From Sinorhizobium garamanticum (GTDB taxonomy: Bacteria > Pseudomonadota > Alphaproteobacteria > Rhizobiales > Rhizobiaceae): a stretch of DNA of 64,000 nucleotides. The notes under the pieces are model-generated. The model saw only the letters and a list, made by a program, of their open reading frames with translations, was not told the DNA's origin and searched no databases. Shown here in pieces: positions 17,999 through 25,102 of this stretch; the stretch's first letter is position 1; every line of letters starts with the position of its first letter. Position numbers and translations under genes: made by a program. The DNA is taken from NCBI RefSeq assembly GCF_029892065.1, contig NZ_CP120374.1, forward strand, positions 310,001 to 374,000. The letters are read 5' to 3'.

Positions 17999-18091
17999 TA
18001 CAGCGCCGCGCGTCTTATCAGACGCGGAAAAGACGCTGTAGCACGTTGAATGTCGGTATGTTTCCTTAAATCGATTTAGGAAACATGCCGT
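17999..18091. repeat. Rhizobial intergenic repeat (RIME-like), copy 2
   Basis: The segment has the core CAGCGCCGCGCGTCTTATC and AGACGCGG, closed by CGCTGTAGCAC, then a second hairpin with arms ATGTTTCCTTAAATC and GATTTAGGAAACAT (18058-18086). It has the same two modules in the same order as 34288-34386 and is inverted relative to 7911-8010. It lies between two plus-strand genes. Confidence 0.75.
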
Positions 18092-18118
18092 AGCCGAAAC
18101 AGAAACGGAAATCGGCCC

Positions 18119-19363
18119 ATGCGCGCAAGGACGGTCGGCTCCCTCCCCCTCATACTTTTGCTTTTTCTCACATCCGGGCAAGCCTTTGCCCTCGAACCGC
18201 CTCGATCGGGGCATCCGGTCTTCGACCGGGCCGTCACGCTCGTGGTCGATAATTTTCACGACGCATCTGCGCTCGATCGGTTCGCCGCGACGGTGCGCCG
18301 CCAGATTGAAGATGTGCCGCTAACCGCCAAAAGTTCGCGGGCTGAGGTCGACAAAGCGATCGACACGATCCTCGCGAGCCTCGGTGCGTCGCATACCGCC
18401 CGCTTCAAACGCGATACGATCGACTATTTCGAGATCATCGATATATTCCGCTTTGCCGTCCGCAACGACATGCGGCGATTGTTTCCGCCGGATGGCGACG
18501 TGAACTATGCTGGCGTCGGCATGATCACACAGGGCGATGGCCCGCGTTTCGTCACCGATGTCTATGACGGCTCGCCTGCCGACCGCGCGGGAATTCTTGT
18601 CGGCGACGAGATCCTTTCGGTGGATGGCGCCCCCTACCGCGAAATCGAATCCTTTCGTAACAAGATAGGGCGGAGCGTCGAGGTTCGGTTGCGGCGTCGA
18701 CCGGGCGCCGAGCCGATCGCCGTCAAGGTTGCCGTCGAGCGACTGAGGCCGCTGCGGACATTTGAGAGGGCGATCGAGAGCAGCGTAAAAGTGACGGAGC
18801 ATGACGGACGGCGGATCGGCTATCTTCGACTGTGGACGCTCTCGACGGCAGATGGGCTGGACATCGTCGCCCGCGAGCTCGCAACCGGGCGCCTCAAGGA
18901 TGCCGACGGCGTAATCGTCGATCTCCGCGGCCGGTGGGGCGGCGGGCCGGCCGACGCAGCGGAGCTTTTCGTCGGTGATACTCCGACGTTCCGACTGATC
19001 AATCGGAATGGCAAGGAGACGCTCGCCAACGTGCGCTGGCGTCGTCCCGTGGTCGCGATCATCGACGAAGGTGCCAGAAGCGGGTTGGAACTCTTCGCCT
19101 ATGCCTTGAAGGTGAACGGAATTCCGCTCGTCGGATCGCGAACGGCCGGTGCGCTGCTCGCCGGACGCGCCTATCTGCTGCCTGACGACAGCCTGCTGGA
19201 ACTGGCCGTTTCGGACGCCGTCGTCGACGAGGGGCTGCGGCTCGAAGGGCGAGGCATCGATCCCGACATTCGGGTGCCATTCAGCCTGCCTTATGCGGCA
19301 GGAAAAGATCCTCAGTTCGACGCCGCCATGGAGGAGATGCGGCGCATTCTGGTCAAGGGCTGA
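18119..19363 (+). CDS. Exported PDZ-domain S41-family (C-terminal processing protease-like) protein
   Basis: The 414-residue protein starts with a signal peptide (LPLILLLFLTSGQAFA). A PDZ domain spans about residues 125-215 (GPRFVTDVYDGSPADRAGILVGDEILSVDG), followed by an S41 core (RIGYLRLWTL, GVIVDLRGRWGGG). The likely nucleophile is Ser321 in DEGARSGLELF. The stretch after it, GSRTAGALLAG, lacks the Lys found in the TFGKG motif of classical CtpA, so the catalytic arrangement may be tricorn-like or the enzyme may be inactive. The ribosome site is weak. Confidence 0.8.
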   Translation: MRARTVGSLPLILLLFLTSGQAFALEPPRSGHPVFDRAVTLVVDNFHDASALDRFAATVRRQIEDVPLTAKSSRAEVDKAIDTILASLGASHTARFKRDTIDYFEIIDIFRFAVRNDMRRLFPPDGDVNYAGVGMITQGDGPRFVTDVYDGSPADRAGILVGDEILSVDGAPYREIESFRNKIGRSVEVRLRRRPGAEPIAVKVAVERLRPLRTFERAIESSVKVTEHDGRRIGYLRLWTLSTADGLDIVARELATGRLKDADGVIVDLRGRWGGGPADAAELFVGDTPTFRLINRNGKETLANVRWRRPVVAIIDEGARSGLELFAYALKVNGIPLVGSRTAGALLAGRAYLLPDDSLLELAVSDAVVDEGLRLEGRGIDPDIRVPFSLPYAAGKDPQFDAAMEEMRRILVKG

Positions 19364-19388
19364 GGCGGCAGCTTCCAGTCACGCGGGT

Positions 19389-20387
19389 TTATTCGCTCTG
19401 CCGGAAGTTGCGGATTCGGTCGAACAGGACGGCCAGCACCGTGGCGCCGCCGATGAAGGTGCCCTGCCAAAAGGCATTGATGCCGAGCAGGCCGAGACTG
19501 TTGCGGATCACTTCGATGAGCGCCGCACCGATCAAGGCTCCAGAGGCCGTGCCGACGCCGCCGGCGAGATTGGCGCCGCCGATTACCGCCGCGGCAATGA
19601 CCTGAAGTTCCATTCCCGCGCCGATGTTGGTCGTGACGGCGCCGAGCCAGCCAGTCTGAATGATACCGGCGATCCCGGCCGCGAGCGCGGAGATCATGTA
19701 AACGGTAACCTTGATCCTTCTGACCGGAACGCCCGTGAGTATGGCCGCCTGCTCGTTGCCGCCGATGGCAAATACGTAGCGGCCGAATTTGGTCCAGCGC
19801 AGCACGAAACCAGTGAGGAGCGCCAGCGCGATCATGTAGAGCACGGGATTGGCGATGCCGAAGAACCATGCGCCGCCGCCAAGCGCCAGCAACTTGTCGT
19901 GATCCGGTCCGAACTGAAAGACGACGGTGTTGTTCGACGCGACCATCGCCAAGCTGCGTGCGATCGACAGCATGCCGAGCGTGATCACGAAGGGCGGGAA
20001 CCCGAGATAAGCGATCATCACCCCGTTGAAGGCGCCGATCAGAAGCGCAGTGCCGATCGAGGCGGCGATGCCGACCTCGATGCTGTAGCCGGCGTGCATG
20101 ACGACCGCGAGGATCATGCTGCACAGGCAAAGCACGGATCCGACGGACAGATCGATGCCACCGGTAATGATGACCAGGGTCATGCCGAGAGCGATGATCG
20201 CAACGAAGGTCACGTTGCGGGTGATGTTGTAGAGATTCTTCGCCGTGGCGAAGGAGTCGGTGGCGAAAGACAAGAATATGCAGGCGAGGATCACCGCGAT
20301 CAGCACCCAGAACGTCTGGCTCGCGAGCAACGCCGCCGGCCAGGTTTGCTGCCTGTGTTCTATGGTCCGTTCTAGCGTTGTTGCCAT
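19389..20387 (-). CDS. Sugar ABC transporter permease (RbsC-like)
   Basis: The 332-residue inner-membrane permease carries LGMTLVIITGGIDLSVGSVLCL and VIGGANLAGGVGTASGALIGAALIEVI, hallmarks of the RbsC/AraH (CUT2) family. It lies 31 bases after the stop of its ATPase gene on the same strand. The cognate binding protein is probably the one encoded divergently at 22449-23438, since no other component is nearby. The ligand is unknown. Confidence 0.92.
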   Translation of the reverse strand: MATTLERTIEHRQQTWPAALLASQTFWVLIAVILACIFLSFATDSFATAKNLYNITRNVTFVAIIALGMTLVIITGGIDLSVGSVLCLCSMILAVVMHAGYSIEVGIAASIGTALLIGAFNGVMIAYLGFPPFVITLGMLSIARSLAMVASNNTVVFQFGPDHDKLLALGGGAWFFGIANPVLYMIALALLTGFVLRWTKFGRYVFAIGGNEQAAILTGVPVRRIKVTVYMISALAAGIAGIIQTGWLGAVTTNIGAGMELQVIAAAVIGGANLAGGVGTASGALIGAALIEVIRNSLGLLGINAFWQGTFIGGATVLAVLFDRIRNFRQSE

Positions 20388-20418
20388 CGTCGACCTCGTA
20401 TCCCTTCGGCCCGTCCGA

Positions 20419-21159
20419 TCATACTTGCTCGATCGCGCCAGTAATTAGTCCGGTAACCTCTTCCGGTGAGCTTGAGGCAATCGGTTTGTCTGCGACCTTT
20501 CGGCCGCGCCGCATCACGATGACACGGTCGGCGACGTCGAAGACATCGGGCATGCGGTGGCTGATCAGGATGACCGCAATGCCCCGGTCGCGCAGTTCCC
20601 GGATCAGGTTCAAGACTTCCGCCACCTGACGAACCGAGATCGCCGCGGTGGGCTCGTCCATGAGCACGATCTTTGCCTCCGAGAGCATCGTGCGGGCAAT
20701 CGCAACCGCTTGCCGCTGACCGCCCGACATCTGCTTGACGAGATCACGTGGCCGCGTTTCCGATTTCAGCTCCCTGAAAATCTCGCCGGCACGCTTGTAC
20801 ATCCTCTTGTGGTCAAGAATGCGCAGTGGGCCGAGACCGCGCCGCAGTTCGCGTCCGAGGAAGACATTCGCCGCGGCCGTCAGGTTGTTGCAGAGCGCCA
20901 GATCCTGGTGAACGATCTCGATGCCATGCTGGCGCGCCTCGACGGGCCGATGAAGAACGAGTTCCGCGCCGTCCAGGTGCATCGTGCCGTGACTTGGCCG
21001 AAAGTTGCCGGCGATCATCTTGACCAATGTCGACTTGCCGGCGCCGTTGTCGCCCATGAGGCCGACCACCTCTCCCGCTTCGAGCGAAAGCGAAATATCA
21101 TTGACCGCCTGGATGGCGCCGAAATGTTTGGAAATGTTGGCGAGTTCGAGGACCGCCAC
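20419..21159 (-). CDS. Sugar ABC transporter ATPase, single nucleotide-binding domain
   Basis: The 246-residue ATPase has Walker A GDNGAGKSTLVKM, the signature QMSGGQRQAVAIARTM, Walker B IVLMDEPTAAISV and the H-loop LISHRMPDVFDV. It is half the length of RbsA or YtfR because only one domain is encoded, so it should act as a homodimer, as in FrcA-type fructose transporters of rhizobia. It is the first gene of the minus-strand pair and faces the epimerase gene across a 261-base regulatory gap. Confidence 0.92.
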   Translation of the reverse strand: MAVLELANISKHFGAIQAVNDISLSLEAGEVVGLMGDNGAGKSTLVKMIAGNFRPSHGTMHLDGAELVLHRPVEARQHGIEIVHQDLALCNNLTAAANVFLGRELRRGLGPLRILDHKRMYKRAGEIFRELKSETRPRDLVKQMSGGQRQAVAIARTMLSEAKIVLMDEPTAAISVRQVAEVLNLIRELRDRGIAVILISHRMPDVFDVADRVIVMRRGRKVADKPIASSSPEEVTGLITGAIEQV

Positions 21160-21352
21160 GGCCGTCTATCCTCCCGATAGCTCCAGGCTTGCGCCCGCTC
21201 CGAACCCCTTCGTCTTGGGTGCGGAGCCGTCGCAATCTCGCTTCTCCGATTTCCTCCCCGAAAGAGCGATTAAGCGAATTTACGCAAAACCTTGGGACAG
21301 CGTCAATCGATTGTCCTGCGAATTAAGTCGTTCCACGCGGGCAAGAATCTAT

Positions 21353-21365
21353 TTTGTATTACAAA
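21353..21365. promoter_or_regulatory. Palindromic operator candidate in divergent gap
   Basis: TTTGTATTACAAA is a perfect 13-base palindrome centred on T21359, in the 261-base space between the ATPase gene (minus) and the epimerase gene (plus). Odd-centred TTGTA-N-TACAA sequences fit GntR/FCD-type operators. No regulator gene adjoins this locus; the nearest GntR-type gene in the window is at 7137-7892. Function is inferred from position only. Confidence 0.4.
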
Positions 21366-21420
21366 TACTCGTTGACGAGCGAAGCGCGCCGATATTAGCT
21401 TTAAAAAGGGGAGCAAGAGC

Positions 21421-22401
21421 ATGCTGATCCTTGTCACCGGAGCAACGGGCAAGGTCGGGCGGCACTTCATTGCTGGGCTGCTTGACGATCCGCGATTTTC
21501 CGAGGCGCGCATCCGTGCGCTTTGTCATAATCGGCTGTGCCCGGAAACCGACCGGGTCGAGGTGGCGCGCGGATCGATCGCCGACCGGCAGGTCGTCTCT
21601 GAAGCGCTCGCCGATGTCACCCACGTGGTGCACCTCGCCACCTGCAAGGAGACCCCCGACGACGTCATGGACGTTACGGTCAAGGGACTTTTCTGGCTGC
21701 TGGAAGAGTTCCGCGCAAGCGCGTCCTCGTCCCAGTTCATCCTCATCGGCGGCGACGCCGGCATCGGTCATTTCTACTACCGCCATGACGGACCGATTAC
21801 CGAGAAGGTACCGCATCAGGCTTATCCCGGGTGCTACGCGCTGTCGAAGGTGCTCGAAGAGGTGATGCTGGAGCAGTTCGGCATCCAGTACGGCCTCAAT
21901 GGCTGCTGCCTGCGCGCGCCGTGGATCATGGAGAAGGACGACTTCAGGTACACGCTGTCTTTCGGCGATGACGTCTTCGGCGGCCCGGTGTGGAAGAACC
22001 TCGTTCCGGAGGCCGACGCGAAGCGCTACGCCAGAGACGGCACCGTGCCACTGCTACGCGATGCCGACGGGCAGCCGCTGAAACGCAATTTCGTGCATGT
22101 CGATGATCTGGTCTCCGCCATACTGGCAGCGATCGACAATCCGCGCGCGACGCGGCAGCTCTTCAACATCTCAATGGACAGGCCGGTCGACTATGGCGAA
22201 GTTGCCGCTTATCTCGCCCGCACCCGCGGCCTCGCTTCCGTCGACATAGCAAGCCAGTTTCACTCGAACTGGATGGACAACAGCAAGGCGAAGTACCTGC
22301 TGGACTGGCGACCTGACTACGACATGGAAAAGCTTATCGACTCGGCTTGGCAGTACGAGCGTTCGCAGGATGATCCGCGCATCGTCTGGTACCCGGGTTG
22401 A
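21421..22401 (+). CDS. NAD-dependent epimerase/dehydratase (extended SDR)
   Basis: The 326-residue protein has the N-terminal nucleotide loop VTGATGKVGRHF (GxxGxxG) and the catalytic YALSKVLEE (YxxxK), which define the extended short-chain dehydrogenase/reductase family. GGGGAG lies 8 bases before the ATG. The binding-protein gene follows 47 bases downstream, so the enzyme probably converts the imported sugar (epimerisation, dehydrogenation or lactone formation). The reaction cannot be specified. Confidence 0.88.
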   Translation: MLILVTGATGKVGRHFIAGLLDDPRFSEARIRALCHNRLCPETDRVEVARGSIADRQVVSEALADVTHVVHLATCKETPDDVMDVTVKGLFWLLEEFRASASSSQFILIGGDAGIGHFYYRHDGPITEKVPHQAYPGCYALSKVLEEVMLEQFGIQYGLNGCCLRAPWIMEKDDFRYTLSFGDDVFGGPVWKNLVPEADAKRYARDGTVPLLRDADGQPLKRNFVHVDDLVSAILAAIDNPRATRQLFNISMDRPVDYGEVAAYLARTRGLASVDIASQFHSNWMDNSKAKYLLDWRPDYDMEKLIDSAWQYERSQDDPRIVWYPG

Positions 22402-22448
22402 TTTGTGGGCGGGCACGTGGGTGCCCGTTTGTTTCAAGGGAGGAAGGA

Positions 22449-23438
22449 ATGAGGAAGGCACTATTGCTTGCCGTTGCCGTCTTGGCACTCAGCGCCGGAA
22501 CGGCCATGGCCCAGAAGAAACAGCTCGTCATCGTCGTGAAGGGCCTCGACAACCCGTTCTTCGAAGCGATCAACCAGGGTTGCCAGAAGTGGAACAAGGA
22601 AAACCCGGATTCGGAATATGAATGCTTCTACACCGGTCCGGCATCGACGTCGGACGAGGCTGGCGAGGCGCAGATCGTCCAGGATATGCTGGGCAAGGCA
22701 GAAACGGCCGCCATCGCCATCTCGCCGTCAAACGCAAAACTCATCGCCCAAACGCTAAAAACGGCCAATCCGTCGATTCCGGTTATGACGCTGGATGCGG
22801 ATCTTGCCGCCGAGGATTCGGCACTGCGCAAGACCTATCTTGGCACCGACAACTACCTGATGGGCGCGCGGATCGCCGAATACATCAAGAAGGCCAAGCC
22901 GAATGGCGGTAAGATCTGCACGATCGAAGGTAACCCGGGTGCGGACAATATTCTGCGCCGTGCCCAGGGGATGCGGGACACGCTGACCGGCCAAAAGGGT
23001 CTCGCAGAACTGAAGGGCGAAGGCGGCTGGACCGAAGTCGCCGGCTGCCCGGTCTTCACCAATGACGACGGCGCCAAGGGCGTCCAGGCTATGACCGATA
23101 TCCTTGCCGCCAACCCGGACCTCGATGCCTTCGGCATCATGGGCGGCTGGCCGCTGTTCGGTGCGCCGCAACCCTATCGCGATCTGTTCAAGCCGATGGC
23201 CGACAAGATCGCCAAGAACGAGTTCGTCATCGGCGCCGCCGACACCATCGGCGAAGAAGTGGCGATCGCGCGCGAGGGCCTCGTAACAGCGCTCGTCGGC
23301 CAGCGGCCGTTCGAGATGGGTTACAAGGCACCAGCGGTGATGCTGGACCTGATCGCCGGCAAGCCCGTCGAAGACCCGGTGTTCACCGGTCTCGACGAAT
23401 GCACCAAAGATACCGTCGACACCTGCATTCAGAAGTAA
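22449..23438 (+). CDS. Sugar ABC transporter periplasmic binding protein (CUT2 family)
   Basis: The 329-residue protein has a signal peptide (MRKALLLAVAVLALSAGTAMA) and a type I periplasmic binding fold (KQLVIVVKGLDNPFFEAINQG, then GAADTIGEEVAIAREG near the C-terminus). AGGAAGGA directly precedes ATG 22449, which supports this start over an in-frame ATG at 22398. It is the presumed ligand-binding partner of the divergent permease/ATPase at 19389-21159. S. meliloti carries a similar sugar-binding gene next to exsH (recollection, not checked). Confidence 0.9.
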   Translation: MRKALLLAVAVLALSAGTAMAQKKQLVIVVKGLDNPFFEAINQGCQKWNKENPDSEYECFYTGPASTSDEAGEAQIVQDMLGKAETAAIAISPSNAKLIAQTLKTANPSIPVMTLDADLAAEDSALRKTYLGTDNYLMGARIAEYIKKAKPNGGKICTIEGNPGADNILRRAQGMRDTLTGQKGLAELKGEGGWTEVAGCPVFTNDDGAKGVQAMTDILAANPDLDAFGIMGGWPLFGAPQPYRDLFKPMADKIAKNEFVIGAADTIGEEVAIAREGLVTALVGQRPFEMGYKAPAVMLDLIAGKPVEDPVFTGLDECTKDTVDTCIQK

Positions 23439-23455
23439 GGGGCCATATGGTTGGA

Positions 23456-23479
23456 GGCCGGCAGCTCGACATGCCGGCC
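23456..23479. terminator. Stem-loop in convergent gap
   Basis: GGCCGGCA (23456-23463) and TGCCGGCC (23472-23479) make a perfect 8-bp stem with an 8-base loop in the 61-base gap between the convergent binding-protein and glycanase genes. No T-run follows on either side, so it is terminator-like but not classical. Confidence 0.5.
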
Positions 23480-23499
23480 CCCGCCAAAGATTACATCGT

Positions 23500-24897
23500 T
23501 TAGATCTGCCAGTCCGGATCGAGCGAATAGGCCCTGATATAGTCGATCTTCATTTCAGCCCCATCGACAAGGCCGTCGGTCGGTGTGCCCGCGATACCTC
23601 CGACGGCGAGATTCACGAGCATGTACATCGGATCGTGCATGTCCGAGGGCGTGTCGGCGCGTGCGATCGCGGCGTCATCGAAGTACCAGACGATCTCCTC
23701 TTCCGTCCAAAGCACTCCGTATTTGTGAAACCCGCTGGTATCGGCAACCTTGACGGCGCTGGCAATGCTGGTCTGCGACCCGGTTTCGTTGGAATGGACG
23801 GTGGCGATGACGGTATTCGGATCCTGCCCGCGCATTTCCACAACATCCAATTCCGGCGGCCAGGAGCCGTCGGCCGGGAGCAGCCAGAAGGCCGGCCAGG
23901 CGCCTTGGTCGTTCGGCATGTCAGCACGAATCTCGAAATAGCCGTAGGTCTGGGCAAAGGAGGAATGGGTCGTGAGCAGGCCCGATGTGTAGTCGTAACC
24001 GTTGATCTGAGCCTGAATGGCATCGGACGCCGGCGCTGCGGTGATCGTCAGGACACCGTTGTTGATGGAAAACGGATTAGCGGAAGCCGTCGGCTGATAG
24101 GCCGGGTTTATATACCATTGCAGTTCGCCGTTACCGGTGAGCGTGCTTCCCTTTTCGGGTGCCCACCAGAATTTGGCATCCCAGATACCGCTCGCACCGT
24201 CACGAAGCCGCAGGGTATTGAAATCGTCGGAAAAGGTCTGCGTCAGAGCAGACCGGTCGAGGCTCAACTGGAACTGGCCTGCTTGCAGTTCGTCGACGGT
24301 CGTATCGGCGAAGACCAGGCTCTCGCCGTTGGCGAAGCTAAGCCGGAGATTGCCACCTTCCTGCACCATATTTTCGAGGAGTTGGTCGAACGAAGTTAGG
24401 CCATAGCCGTTAAGCCGCACGATATCATTCGAACTGAAATCGGTGATCAGATCGCTGCCATTGCCCTTTGAGAAGACAAAGATGTCCGTGCCGCCCGCCC
24501 CGATCAGGACGTCATTACCGCCATCACCGTCGATCGTCTGGCTGCCGGAGCCACCGGTGATGATGTTGTCGCCGTCATTGCCGAAGGCGAAACGACCGTT
24601 GCCGGTGACGGTCAGGTTCTCGAAATTGTTCGGCAGCGTGTAGCTCATCCAGGTGTTGATCGTATCGACACCCTCGCCTGGAGCCTCGTATGCTCGATTG
24701 ATCCCGGAATAGAGATAATAGATGTCGTCGCCCTTGCCGCCGATCATGGTGACATTGACGGAACTGTCGCCCCAGATGGAATCGTTACCGGACGTCCCGT
24801 AGAGTGTCGGGCCTGATCCTGTGGCGGAAAACCATGCCGTCGAACTTCCGCTGTAGTACAGCGTTTTGCCCACGGCGTTCAGCACAGTTCTGCTCAT
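23500..24897 (-). CDS. exsH: Secreted RTX/GH16 endo-beta-glycanase, ExsH-like succinoglycan depolymerase
   Basis: The 465-residue protein equals the length I recall for S. meliloti ExsH. The N-terminal half has calcium-binding RTX-type repeats (GTSGNDSIWGD, GGKGDDIYYL, GGSGSQTIDGDGGNDVLIG) at about residues 30-150 and no Sec signal, consistent with type I secretion through PrsD/PrsE. From about residue 215 it is a glycoside hydrolase family 16 domain; the catalytic ExDxxE motif is PPELDVVEM with Glu349, Asp351 and Glu354. It should cleave nascent succinoglycan outside the cell, lowering its molecular mass. It is divergent from the exsG-like kinase gene. Confidence 0.88.
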   Translation of the reverse strand: MSRTVLNAVGKTLYYSGSSTAWFSATGSGPTLYGTSGNDSIWGDSSVNVTMIGGKGDDIYYLYSGINRAYEAPGEGVDTINTWMSYTLPNNFENLTVTGNGRFAFGNDGDNIITGGSGSQTIDGDGGNDVLIGAGGTDIFVFSKGNGSDLITDFSSNDIVRLNGYGLTSFDQLLENMVQEGGNLRLSFANGESLVFADTTVDELQAGQFQLSLDRSALTQTFSDDFNTLRLRDGASGIWDAKFWWAPEKGSTLTGNGELQWYINPAYQPTASANPFSINNGVLTITAAPASDAIQAQINGYDYTSGLLTTHSSFAQTYGYFEIRADMPNDQGAWPAFWLLPADGSWPPELDVVEMRGQDPNTVIATVHSNETGSQTSIASAVKVADTSGFHKYGVLWTEEEIVWYFDDAAIARADTPSDMHDPMYMLVNLAVGGIAGTPTDGLVDGAEMKIDYIRAYSLDPDWQI

Positions 24898-25102
24898 AAA
24901 AACATCTCCGATTTAACTACTCGGTCTCCTCCGCGGATCCTGCCAGTCTCCACTCCACCGGCGAGGGAACCTAACATCAGCTTTGCTGAGGATCTACCCG
25001 TGCGACCTTGGGGGTTGGCAGGCAGGTGGAGCGCGTGCCTCTCAGGAACAAACCTGCCCGTGCCGCGTTTCCCGGGGTCAGCGAGCGCTTGCGGAGGGAC
25101 CT

